The translations under genes were made by a program, and so were the position numbers. Of a stretch of 64,000 bases of DNA, positions 47,291 through 57,380 are shown one piece after another (the first letter of the stretch is position 1; every line of letters starts with the position of its first letter). The notes under the pieces were generated by a model. The model was not told where the DNA came from. It did no database searches and worked only from the letters and a program-made list of their open reading frames with translations. The stretch comes from Brachypodium distachyon (taxonomy: Eukaryota; Streptophyta; Magnoliopsida; Poales; Poaceae): positions 38,626,150-38,690,149 of the forward strand of contig NC_016134.3 in the NCBI RefSeq assembly GCF_000005505.3. Reading direction: 5' to 3'.

Positions 47291-47700
47291 CTAGTCCGCT
47301 GCCCGAGAAAACAGAGCCGATAACCTAAAAAACACATGGGCGATCTTCGGAACCACAGCTTGGGCTTCAACGTAGACCCCAAGGCCGTAGCCAATGGCTC
47401 TTCCATTCGACCGATCAGAGATAAGGCACACACCAAAGTAAGAGTCTGAGTTTTGACTTTCAGTACACCTATCAGGGTCTGACGAGATAAATCTAAACGT
47501 CATCGCAAGCCATTCTTGTCGAACGAAAGGCTGGCCCTCCAAGGCGACGTCCCCAAGGAGGAACTAACAGGAACACCATTGTCGCCCGCTTTGACCAGGA
47601 CTGAAACTTGGGTTTTTACTCAGAGATCCCAAGAAATGAAAGGAGAGGTGATAGAGCTCCACAGGGAAAGTACGGAACGGGGTCCAACAATTATAGTCCA
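47291..47700 (-). pseudogene. Coding relic of unknown family
   Basis: The minus strand reads without interruption for 84 codons (MEGQPFVRQEWLAMTFRFIS, then SDSYFGVCLISD, then GRAIGYGLGVYVEAQAVVPK). The sense continues upstream as FLLGDVAL with a TAG just before it. Composition and cross-stop continuity look like a decayed protein-coding exon or transposon gene, but I do not recognise it. It ends about 90 bases from the Mutator-like element. Confidence 0.3.
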
Positions 47701-47786
47701 TCTTTCGCGCACACACATCCCGGCTTTGACCAAGCTAGGTGGTACGATGAAAAAACTGCCTGAGAATTTCCAGCGCTTTAAATAAA

Positions 47787-47838
47787 GGGCGTGCCTATTG
47801 CTCAGGCGACTAAGAAATCACTATTTCTCAGTCGTCTG
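47787..47838. repeat. Left terminal inverted repeat of the Mutator-like element
   Basis: Begins gggcgtgcctattgctcagg. The inner part is itself a palindrome (cgactaagaaat, then atttctcagtcg). It pairs with 52347-52399 with about a dozen mismatches and one gap. Confidence 0.8.
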
Positions 47839-47840
47839 GG

Positions 47841-48755
47841 TTGTTATGCGCTTCATTTTTGCGTTTTTGTTCTTTTTTCTATTTTCTGTTTCTCGAATGG
47901 GCTAGTTGTTTCATGGGCTATTTGTTGGGCTTGTATGTCATTGTCAATTCAATCTACTGGATATCTGGGCTTCTAGTCCGAAATACAAAACACATAGAAG
48001 CACTTGGTGCCCAGACCAGCCCCCCTCCCGTCCCCATGGAAAAAAAGGGGAAAAAAAGGGGTACTACCTAAAAAGAAGCCGATAATTAATGGAAAGAAAA
48101 CCCAGATACAAGTGCCCAGACCAGCCCCCCTCCCGTCCCCATGGAAAAAAAAGGGGAAAAAAAGGGGTACTACCTAAAAAGAAGCCGATAATTAATGGAA
48201 AGAAAACCCAGATTAGGCAGGGGAACCCCACGGCACAGGCAAAAAAAATACTAAGTTGACTGCACATAAGGCACGCGACAAAAAAAAGTAGATAAAATTC
48301 GGAATATGTAAGTGCAAGACAAAATACACATCACACACAAAATTAAGTTTGTCTCCCACAGAAAAATAAGAAAGTTGTAGGTGGGTATGTCCTGGAACCC
48401 AAACATTACAGTCATTTAGAAACATACAGAGCCATTATAGAAATAGTAGGTCCTGTGTTTTGGAAAAATAAAAATAAAAAAACCAATATCTCAATCTCAT
48501 AATCTATTTTCCTTTTGCACATATCTCCTCTATTTCTGTGGGAGTTTTCTTCGTTAGTATCTGCTGCCGCTTGCTCTTTTTACTTGTATGATGTTTTCTT
48601 AGAAATGTTGTCTCTGTTGTCCCTGGGAAAGAAAAAGAAAGTTTATTGATGAAATTTTTATTAGAAGTAGAATATGTAGTAACATAACACAAACTCACAT
48701 TGGGCCTGTTTCAGGCTCGCAGAAACAACACAACCGATAAACAGAATAAAACAGA
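47841..48755. other. Left internal part of the Mutator-like element
   Basis: AT-rich, with purine/pyrimidine tracts. Around 48495-48615 the minus strand has an exon-like stretch after a ctttcccag acceptor (GTTETTFLRKHHTSKKSKRQ, then QILTKKTPTEIEEICAKGK and stop). It may be a captured or decayed terminal exon; I do not recognise it. Confidence 0.3.
48007..48213. repeat. 105-bp tandem duplication
   Basis: 48007-48111 is repeated at 48112-48213 with only one or two differences (a poly-A length change). The unit starts gtgcccagaccagccc and ends gaaagaaaacccagat. The near-identity indicates a recent event. Confidence 0.9.
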
Positions 48756-51190
48756 TAGTTGCACATATTGATCCATGATATGCAACTCGCCTCTCTAGCA
48801 CCATACTAAGTTGCACACGCAGACAGAACGTGTGCAACACCCAAACCCTAACCTCCCTATTTTCAATCGCACATGTTGACCCGTGGTGTGCAACTCGGAC
48901 ATGGAAAAAGTGATATGAAAGGACAACTCAACAAACAAAGGACACTCTTGAACCCCCACCTCCCTATTTTTGGTTGCACATGTTGATCCGTGGTCTGCAA
49001 CTCGTCCTCTCTAGGACCATACTAAGTTGCACGTGCAGTCAACTCGGACATGGAAAAAGCGATACGAAAGGACAACTCAACAAACAAAGGACATTCCAAA
49101 ATCCCCACCTCCCTATTTACCGTTGCACATGTTGATCCATGCTGTGCAACTCGTCTTATCTAGGACCGTATTAAGTTGCACATGCAGATAAGCCATGTGC
49201 AATTCAGACATGAAAAAAGCGATACGAAAAGACAACTCAACAAACAAAGGACACTCCTAAACCTCCACCTCCCTATTTTCAGTTGCACCTGTTGATCCGT
49301 TGTCGTAGCACGGGGCTCAGACACCGGGGATGCGTGAGCACCACCTTTTAGGTTCGGCAATCGGCGTCGAGGATTGCTCCGGCGATCGCCGGCGAGGCCA
49401 ATGTCAAGCGTGAGGGAACACACGATCGTTTTACCCAGGTTCGGGCCACCCTGAGGTGTAAAACCCTACGTCCTGCTTCTGTGTTCTTATTAGCTGGTGA
49501 ATAAGGGTTTACAAGTTGCCGGGGGAGTCCCCGGGTGCTCTCTCCTTTACTGCTAAGTACTACTTGCTATTTCTGCCTAGAACTAGTAGTGAACCGAACC
49601 GAACCCTTTGACCATTGGCGGGGGTCCTCCTTTTATACTCAAGAGGATACCACAGGTGCCTTGGTGCATGGGTGACAAGTGGCGAGCAAAGAACTAGGGC
49701 AGCTTGCCCTCGCTGCGCTGGCTCGCATGCATGGCGAGTAGCCCTGCAACTAAGACGCTACGTGCCTTGGATTCACAGCGGGCCAGTCACTGTAGGCTGA
49801 CTAGACGGGGAATCCCCTTTCTGTCGGAGCATTAAATGCTTTGCTTGTGCTTCACTCCTCGCCCTGACGAGCCTTGCGCCCAGGGAGCCCGCCAGGCGAC
49901 CACGTGGTGTCGTTGTCCTGCCCGCTTGGTCCCGCTCTTGCAAAGGGTGCCTGCGCCCGGGAACGCCCTCCCCGGCAAGTGACCTTCCCTGGAAGCGCCC
50001 AGACGGGAATCCTCTCGTTGCCTTCCATGGCAACCCCCGCAGCCCGGCTAGCCCTGTCGGGCTGGCGACTTGCCGGGCAGCTTGTGCCGTGCTGCCCGGG
50101 GTGCTATCCTTGCAGGGAGCAAGCGAGGCGACCCACGCGTCGTGCAGCAGTGGTACCCCAGGTGCCACTGGTGCGACATCCGTTGTGTGCAACTCGTCCC
50201 CCCTAGGACCATACTAAGTTGGACATGCAGACAAGCCGTGTGCAACTCGGACATGGAAGAAGCGATACAAAAGGACAACTCAACAAACAAAGCACACTCC
50301 TAAACCCCCCACCTCCCTATTTTCGGTTGCACATGTTGATCCGTGGTGTGCAACTTGTCCTCTCTAGGACCATACTAAGTTGCACATATAGTACCGTGAT
50401 GTGCAACTAAACACGCTATGGGGCATATTAAGTTGCGCATCCTGGAACATGATGTGCAAGTCATCCGGAGGTGGCTTGGACAAAAAGAACCTACATGGTA
50501 TTGTTTTCGGACTCTCTAGCATCCATACTAAGTTGCACATGTAGGGGCATGATGTGTAAGTAACCCCCGCAGCGGGGCTCACAACACAAACCCAAATAAA
50601 ATACACACATTAGGGTTTTTTATGTCCGGCTCTAAAAAAAACTTAGTTTTACTTGCACATTGTGGAAAATATGAGATTGGAACCCTAATGTGAGTTGTTG
50701 TATTGATCTGACCCTCATGGGGTATATATAGAGGTACAAAAGGGAGAGATAGACTTGGAGTACAAGACAAATAATTTGTTCAAAATGATTCTATCTTATC
50801 TCTTTAATCCCAACAATATTGTATCTCTAATACACATCCTAAACATGATGTGCAAGTCATACCAGGAAAAAAGAGAACCTACATGGTGTTGTTTTCGAAC
50901 TCCAAAACCCCCTAATTGCACTTGGTCGAACTTGATATGCAGCTCATACCGGAAACAAAAAGGCTCAAAAAATGTTTACACGGTCTATGTTTTGGTGTGC
51001 AACTAAACTCTCTAGTAAGCATACTAAGTTGCACACATAGGACCATGATGTGCAAGTCATCCGCCACTTGCTCCAAAGAAAAATTGCATATAATTGAATA
51101 CAAAACTCCAAAACTCCCAATTGCACATGTTATAACATGATGTGCAACTCATCCAAAAAATGGACTCTCTAAAACCCCATGGTTGCGCAT
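48755..51190. repeat. Array of palindromic TTGCACAT / ATGTGCAA boxes
   Basis: About twenty copies, excluding the inserted LTR, of a box in which gttgcacat is followed after 10-18 bases by its inverse atgtgcaac. Examples are at about 48760, 48812, 48868, 48974, 49026, 49121, 49172, 50325, 50379, 50432, 50531, 51032 and 51117. Neighbouring boxes are about 50-55 or 95-110 bases apart. The left half is also a tandem repeat of about 150-bp units sharing cacctccctatttt and gacaactcaacaaacaaagg; the right half is more divergent. I find no coding sense. Confidence 0.8.
49301..50178 (-). mobile_element. Solo LTR of the element A family
   Basis: 878 bases. On the minus strand it runs tgtcgcaccagtggcac to gctacgaca, with TATA (gagtataaaagg) at about 49630-49641. 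The 5-bp duplication tccgt is perfect at 49296-49300 and 50179-50183, and the interrupted array unit (gttgatccgt, then tgtgtgcaact) continues across it. It matches the element A LTR along its length, so it is a solo LTR left by LTR-LTR recombination. Confidence 0.93.
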
Positions 51191-51999
51191 GCAAAGGGGC
51201 AAAGAGCCCAAAACGAAAAAAAGATTACAGTTTATAAAACTGGCCTTCCAGTGGACGGCATTAGCGAATATCGAGGGTTAAAGAGATTGTGCGCCGCATC
51301 CCATCCAGAAACTTAACACCTAACACATATTACATGTCCAGGAAAATAAAGCCACTAACAGCTAAGAAGCATTCATGTTTTGATAAAGAACATTAGTCTA
51401 CACACAAGAACCATGCATCTATCCAAAACAAAAATAAAAAAGCTTCATGTGCTAGACGGGGGCACCGCATCCCATCGCCGCATCACGTGAACAAAAAAAA
51501 TTGCAAGAACCTAACATGCCCACCGCCTACCTCCCTAGCATACATAAACCCAACATACAAAAATACATAAGAGACAAGGAGGGGGGTACTCTATTATCCA
51601 ATCTGGGTTTTTTATATCAAGATTAATTCTGCCAAAAAAAGACTCAATAGTCAAAAAAATCACCTACCGAGAACCAACATTCTATATTAGAGTTCTGAAC
51701 TTCTCAATTTGACGGATAATTTAACTCTCAACTGAACTAAATCGTGATAAAAAGGGATAAGAAAAACATTGCCCTCCCTAACAAAAACACACACGCCCCC
51801 TGCCGGCAAGCTCAAAATCTGCCCCCCCCCCTACCACCATACCCACATCACGTAAACCCATAATCAACAACCAACAAGCGGTCTATTCGCCTCTATCGAA
51901 TCACAGATACACATACACACAAACAAACCCTAGATGCACATCCATACACATAAAGAAAGGGGGGGAGGGGTGCAAAACGAGGAAGAGGAGAAAATTTAC
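51191..51999. other. Right internal part of the Mutator-like element
   Basis: AT-rich sequence without open coding sense, with C-rich runs near 51820 and G-runs near 51960. Nothing recognised. Confidence 0.4.
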
Positions 52000-52091
52000 C
52001 AGGATCTGGGAGCTGGCCGAGCGATCCGGCAAGATGGGTGCAAAGCTAGGGCGATGGAGCTCCTCTCCTGCGCCCCGTCGCCCTTCGCCAT
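52000..52091 (-). other. First-exon-like segment near the right end of the Mutator-like element
   Basis: On the minus strand an ATG at 52089-52091 opens MAKGDGAQERSSIALALHPS, then CRIARPAPRS, ending at a consensus donor ctg|gtaaat at 51998-51999. It is preceded by GC-rich sequence out to the terminal repeat. It looks like a 5' exon, either of a host gene captured by the element or of a lost transposase gene. No second exon could be joined. Confidence 0.3.
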
Positions 52092-52346
52092 GCCTCGGTC
52101 GGTCAGAAAGAAACACTCACAGGGGCTTGCACACGCAAAACTCCCCCCGTCCCCCATTATGCGTAGTTGGGCGATGACAGAAACGCTCACAGCGAAAAGC
52201 CCAAACCACACGCGCGTTTGGAGCCCATAACAGAAAACAAATCCCCCTGGATAAAACACAGCCCACCCACTAGCCCAGCCTGGGGACAAACAAAACAAAA
52301 ACAAACGCACGAATCTCCGTGTGGCCAAACAAATCAACAGTCTGTG

Positions 52347-52399
52347 TAGGTCGACTGAGAAATACTTATTTCTCAGTTGCCTGATCAATAGCAATTCCG
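52347..52399. repeat. Right terminal inverted repeat of the Mutator-like element
   Basis: Contains cgactgagaaat, then atttctcagttgcctgatca and ends gcaattccg. It is the partner of 47787-47838 and is followed by the ttaaataaa duplication. Confidence 0.8.
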
Positions 52400-52408
52400 T
52401 TAAATAAA

Positions 52409-54318
52409 AGAATGGGATACAACGCAAAGGAGCATCTATACGGGCATCAGGCAAATCCGGTGTACAACTGCAAGCGCACTTCACATACGGAGAAGGGGTA
52501 GTCCGTCCCCTGCTTCGACACCATCCGCCGCCTCATCGACGATGTCTGTTGTATCAACTCCTGACGCCACATCGCCCCGTCCGACCTCGCGTCTGATGAT
52601 AATCCACCCGTCACGGCGACTACGTTCACGTATCATCGATTCCGTCCACCCGTCACGTCGACTCCATCCGTGCATCGTCGACTGCCTACACCACATCAAC
52701 TCCGTCTGACGCGGCCCCGTCGGCTCCGTCCGCTGACTCGTCGACTCCGCCAACCGCACTGATACTCGGGGGTGGCGCCGTCCCCGCCACTTCGCATTTG
52801 CCGCACCCGACAATCGGGGGCTGCGCCCCGGAGCCGCCGCATCCAACACTCAAGGATTGCGCCGCACAAAGCTATACTACTACAGCTATGCCTTGCGGAT
52901 AAGTATTGTTATTTATTTGTTAATTTCGAACATGACACGTTCTGATCAAACAGCTAAAACTCCATCGACTACGAATAGTCGACCCTCTTCGGTTACGACA
53001 ACTTGATGCACTTCCGAGTCCTCGTAGTCAAAACACCTTCGACTCCACGTGCTAACAAACATGCCGCTTGAGTAGCTGATTCTGCCTACAAAGTCGAACC
53101 CATGAACTCCAACCCAGTTGCAACCCAACTGACAGGTTGGCATAGGACAGAGACGACGGGCGTCAGGCTAATGAAAGGGCCTGCGTACAAGATAGCACGT
53201 TGACTTCGATCAAATAACAAAAAAATTGTTAAGATAATAAATATAAGCTAATGAGATATTCTACCAGGATTGTATACTTTAAACTGTTTTGCAATGACTG
53301 CAGCTTACATCAAATCAAGCACGAAGGCCACGAAGATTTGAGCCTATGCTTGACTACCAGCAGTCAACCATAGCCTCGGGGGCTAATCCCACCGGGAGTG
53401 CTCACCGCGTCTGTTCGACTCGCTGATTCGTCGACTCGCCACTCATCGACGCCATCCGCTGCGCGGCTACATCCGACGCGACTCCGCCGACACGCCCACT
53501 ATGACTACACGATATGTGGCCCGTGACTTCGAGTCTCTACCCGAGTCTACGACTCAGCTGGACACTCGGGGGCTACTCCCACCGGGAGCGCTAGCGCCGC
53601 ACCCGGTACTTCTGCTGCATCACCCTCCGGGTCTGTCGACCCCGCCACCCTTCGGGTCCGCCGGCTACACCACCCTTCGGGTCCTCAACAGAGTCAACCA
53701 AGATTATCTGCGCCAACAGTCGACAGAGCCCAAGTCGAGTCCGCTCCTTGATAAGCCACATTCGCTGATACGAACTCAGAATCACACCCGACAATGGGTA
53801 TTTTACAGTTTTCCCGAGCCGCACAGACTGCGAAACACAACCGAAACCACGGTCATAATGTGAAGGTAAGACCTGATGGCTTCCATCGGGCCTGGAAATT
53901 AGCATCGTCTGTCAATTCCAGTTTATCCGCAGCATGATGAAGATCCCGACGGACGCGTCGGTTGATCGCCCCACAGTACTGGATTTTGAGTCTGTAAAGC
54001 CCCCGGCAGGTTTGACTCGAATACCGCCAGTTATCAGGGCTTGAGCCTGGGGACTAGAGTGCTGATGTATGCTAACAAAGCTTTTGCCCCGGTGCAATTA
54101 ACTAGACTCGACCAATCGAGTATTCAAGGCATGTTACGCAACCATCCCACAAAGCTATTCTGAATTCCGTTGAAATTATCCTGTGTCTTTGAGACATAGC
54201 TCGACGCACTTCCAAATCAAGAAAACTGGTTTCAGCTCGACACATTGCCGAGTTTGCAGCATCTGTTTCTTGAGTCTCTACTTGAGTCTACGACTCGATC
54301 ATACACTCGGGGGCTAAC
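52409..54318 (+). mobile_element. 3' untranslated region of a Gypsy element
   Basis: Non-coding sequence rich in cgtcgactccgtc phrases and with repeated polypurine-like boxes: actcggggg at about 52763, cctcgggggctaatcccacc at 53373, actcgggggctactcccacc at 53564, and finally actcgggggctaac at 54305-54318 directly before an LTR start. Such repeated tracts occur in the 3' UTR of several grass Gypsy families. pol is not visible, so the element is truncated on its 5' side. Confidence 0.6.
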
Positions 54319-54710
54319 TGACGAGGGAATGACCCATCGGGTCCTCACCTTCGGTATACCTACTATGTCCTAACAAGGGGTCCGCTCGGAGGCCCACTAC
54401 AATCCGTGAAGCCCAACTAACTCGGCGTTCGGTTCAAGATAAGAACAGATAATTAAGGAACCAAATCAGGATTTATCTCTAATTGTAACTGAGCCGGACT
54501 CTGCACCCGAGACCTAACCTCCTGTATAAAGGACTACCTGTATAAAGGACTAGGAAGGAGAGCCGGGAAGGACGGATCCACAGATCTCATCTCTCATACA
54601 TGCCTCCATGGCAACGTTTTAATCTCTCAAGGGACCTGAATCTGGGTAAATCGTGTCCTCTGTATCCTTACTAGCCGACGGGATCGCCAACACACAAGAG
54701 CACAACGTAT
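54319..54710 (+). repeat. LTR fragment of a Gypsy element
   Basis: Starts tgacgagggaatgaccc right after the polypurine tract. It has a doubled ctgtataaaggacta TATA region (about 54520-54555) and the R-region phrase acctgaatctgggtaaatcg (about 54630-54650). The right end is not clear; no partner LTR lies in the window. Confidence 0.6.
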
Positions 54711-55598
54711 ATATGCACAAACGGACGGATCAAAAGGCATCGATCAGCCGAGCCCACGCCACCACACCTTTGTGCTATCGCCGAAGTCGAAGGTAACGCA
54801 CAACCGATACGATGCCACGTCATCCTCTGTGTTGTCGACACTAAGACCCCCACGATATTGTTGCATTGCTGAAGAGAGCGAAAGATATCACTCAGCGAGA
54901 CCATATCACCGAGCATCTTGACAAAGCACTTCCTTTTCCTAGAGGTGAGCGTCACAAGCGCATCCGGAAGACGCAACTAAAACCAAGGCCATCGTTGCGA
55001 CTGAATAATGACTCATGAAGTGAAAGAACCAAGAAGCAACCACCACCTCCACAGTCATCAGCGAGACAACATTACTCCAAAAGAACAACGCCTGGCCTAG
55101 AGAAAATGGCACTGTATAATTTTCAACATATATTCAACGGCAAAGAAGAGTATGCACAGGAAACACTAGCACTCCCGCGCATGTTTTTTTTAAACGGAGG
55201 CAAAAGCTTTGCCTCGTCTCATTAATTAAGAGGAAGTTTTACAAAATTTGGTATCTACAAAGCCGCAGAGCGGCACACGATCAAAAGAGTCACATATTTG
55301 GTATCCTCGAGCATTACACTACTCAAATGATGAGTGCCCGGAGTCTGCTGCCTCTATTTTGATTTTGTCCATGATAATCGTTGGCATGGCTGCCACATTT
55401 CGAAAAACTCCGTGCTTCTTTCCAAAGTTCTCAAGCAACGAGCATGACAGGAGACAGGAGATACTGATTTTCTAAAAGAACAAAAGAGGCAAAGACCAAT
55501 GTGTCATTAAGAAAGGTGTGTGCCCTGCTGTCAGACCGCAGATAAAACCCAACCAAGTACCGAGCCTCGACCTCACGCGCGTACGTGCACCCGCCATG
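54711..55598. other. Repeat-derived stretch with LINE-like 3' tail
   Basis: At 55184-55235 a T-run is followed by aaacggaggcaaaagctttg and tctcattaattaag, which read on the minus strand is the common 3' end of grass LINEs with a short poly(A). The flanks are probably decayed retroelement sequence. No gene. Confidence 0.4.
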
Positions 55599-55742
55599 TA
55601 AGGGTGCAAACGGGATCCCGCGAAGTCCCGCTTCTAGTTCAATTCTCAAATTTCTTATTCAAATTCTGAGCAAAATTTTGAATAAAAGATTTGAAAAATG
55701 AACTAAAAGCGGAACTTTCGCAGGATCCCGTTTGCATCCGTA
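55599..55742. mobile_element. hAT-type MITE, 144 bp
   Basis: The ends taagggtgcaaacgggatcc and (reverse complement) tacggatgcaaacgggatcc pair almost perfectly, and the whole element can fold into a hairpin (ttcaattctcaaat against atttgaaaaatgaa). The 8-bp duplication ccgccatg is perfect at 55591-55598 and 55743-55750. Eight bases and the TA(A/C)GG(G/A)TG end are typical of hAT elements. Confidence 0.85.
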
Positions 55743-55750
55743 CCGCCATG

Positions 55751-57120
55751 TAACGTCTGGCCATCTACGTACAAGCGCAAGCGATCGGAGCACGGGTTGC
55801 CTTTTGACCGATGCATGTAAACTAATATCCTGCCTATCTAAGATCGAACTACTGTGTTAGAGTAGCTGACAGCGCTGGCGTGGATGGATCAGGCTGACCC
55901 AAGGAGAACCCAGTAAAACAATGATATCTAGTTAAGCGCCCTGGGCCTGCGTCGTCGTTTGGTGCAGTTCGTTATCCGTTTCAATTGCAGTTTTACATGG
56001 CATAGTATATGCGAAATGCAGCTATGCTTTGCTCCGAGTCCACGGAAAGCGACCAAGCAAAGCGGATGCTGCATGTGCCGAGGGAGCCAACGGACGGATA
56101 GTCGGACAAGGACACGCGCGCGACCTCATGTACGTAGGACCACATCGTGGCATCGTGCCTTCGATCGATCGATGACATGTCCGTTCACCATCAACCCGTA
56201 CAGTCTCCAAGCAGCGACCTATGTTTCACACCCTGAAATTGTTGGTAAGGGATCCTTATTTCCATCTGCTTTATTCTGTGTCGTTCTTGGTGTAATTTTT
56301 TTTCATTATTCACTTGATGCCCGATTTGGTGCTTACAGACTTGGAAGTATCCAAGTAGCTATTATTAGGTGCATGGTTATGGGTTATGGCCAAGAATTGG
56401 ATCAGTACTTTTTTATTAAAAAAAACACCCGCAAGAATGCGGCCGGATTGCATCGAAGCAACGGAAGATAGCAACATGAGTTGAAAGATGGGTCAGTAAA
56501 TTTGATCGGGAAAATTTCCATACAGTACCTATCTTCTCACATATACACCTTGTCATTGTTCTGTTTTCTGCTATCCATTTTTTTACAAGTTCATCGAGGA
56601 TTTGTGCTAAGGGGAGCAGTATACAGGTCACTTAGTTCAAAAGATCCATGCTCCCGATACCAGTTTTTGCTAAAGACAAAGAGTCCTAGGCGTCCGTGCT
56701 CACATAATTTCTTCAGTTTCCGTCGCTGAATCGCCCAAAGCTCCCAGCCTAGCAGGCTCTAACGACAGAAGGAGTACCAGGCCAATGGGCCATGCTCACA
56801 TACAAGACAGAAGGAGTACCAGGCTAATGGGCCATGCTAACATACAAGACAGAAGGAGTACCAAGTCAATGGACCATGCCCACGTAAGGAGCAGCAGGCT
56901 TAGTGGAGAGAAATAGGCCACTTCGAATTTTCTAGCCTAGATGGCCAGGTCCTATCCTCTCTCTCAAAAAAAAAAAAGAGATGGCTACGTTCCAGGCTGG
57001 TTGTCCTAAAAAAAAAGAAAAACGATCGCTGGTAGCACAATTTTTTTTTCCAAAGCATTGTTCACTCTTCCAACAATATTATTTTTTTCGTGTAAGAGGG
57101 GCATATTAAAACTCAAAAGA
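55751..57120. other. Intergenic with a short tandem repeat
   Basis: No gene seen. It has a gatc-rich spot at 56162-56172 and a three-copy repeat at 56765-56888 (listed separately). A-runs near 56968 and 57011 lie in otherwise unremarkable sequence. Confidence 0.4.
56765..56888. repeat. 42-bp tandem repeat, three copies
   Basis: Units start at 56765, 56807 and 56849 with acagaaggagtaccag. The first two differ at a few positions; the third is more diverged. Exact period 42. Confidence 0.9.
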
Positions 57121-57380
57121 GTTTCAATCTTGAAGAACCGCATCCACCACAGGCGATGGACCAGAAGCAGCCAAACAACAGTGCGTTGCTCCAAAGTTAG
57201 CTAGTATATGACTTGCACCATTTTGCAATCTATCCTCCTTCACAAACGGAACAGATCTTTCATGTGATAGTAAAGTTCTAATCTTAGTGAACAAATAAGC
57301 AAAGACAGACCTATCCTGACCCGATAGATGCCTGGCATCGAGGACCACGGATCTAGCATCGGGAGACAGGGAAAAAGCAC
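57121..57380 (-). pseudogene. RNase H-like C-terminal fragment of a LINE-type element
   Basis: The minus strand reads PDARSVVLDARHLSGQDRSV, then FAYLFTKIRTLLSHERSVPF, then NGASHILANFGATHCCLAAS to a TGA-type end near 57124. The pattern (D...VV.., DRS.F..L...I..L, N..AH.LA.FG) matches the plant reverse-transcriptase-like RNase H (RVT_3) domain found at the end of grass LINEs and related genes. Only about 80 residues remain. A host RVT_3 pseudogene is an alternative. Confidence 0.5.

Larger units (their letters stand above)
45061..47786. other. Intergenic between PI4K-gamma and the Mutator-like element
   Basis: No intact gene. It contains a (ggca)n tract at 45939-45958 and two degenerate MITE candidates (46654-46771 and 47024-47178, listed separately). 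At 47291-47700 there is a minus-strand coding relic. The open frame at 45806-46270 has no recognisable domain and unlikely composition. Confidence 0.45.
47787..52399. mobile_element. Mutator-like element, non-autonomous, 4.6 kb
   Basis: Terminal inverted repeats of about 50 bases: left gggcgtgcctattgctcagg, right end (reverse complement) cggaattgctattgatcagg, continuing in both as ctgagaaat/atttctcagtcg-type sequence. The 9-bp duplication ttaaataaa is perfect at 47778-47786 and 52400-52408, the length used by Mutator elements. No MULE transposase is visible. The interior holds a 105-bp tandem pair, a palindromic box array, a solo LTR (49301-50178, not part of the original element) and an exon-like segment near the right end. 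Confidence 0.85.

Noticed and set aside
48755..51190. Regular repeats with spacers that resemble a CRISPR array
   Set aside because: The surrounding DNA is a plant nuclear genome, the boxes are imperfect palindromes with diverged copies, spacing varies from 50 to 110 bases, and there are no cas genes.
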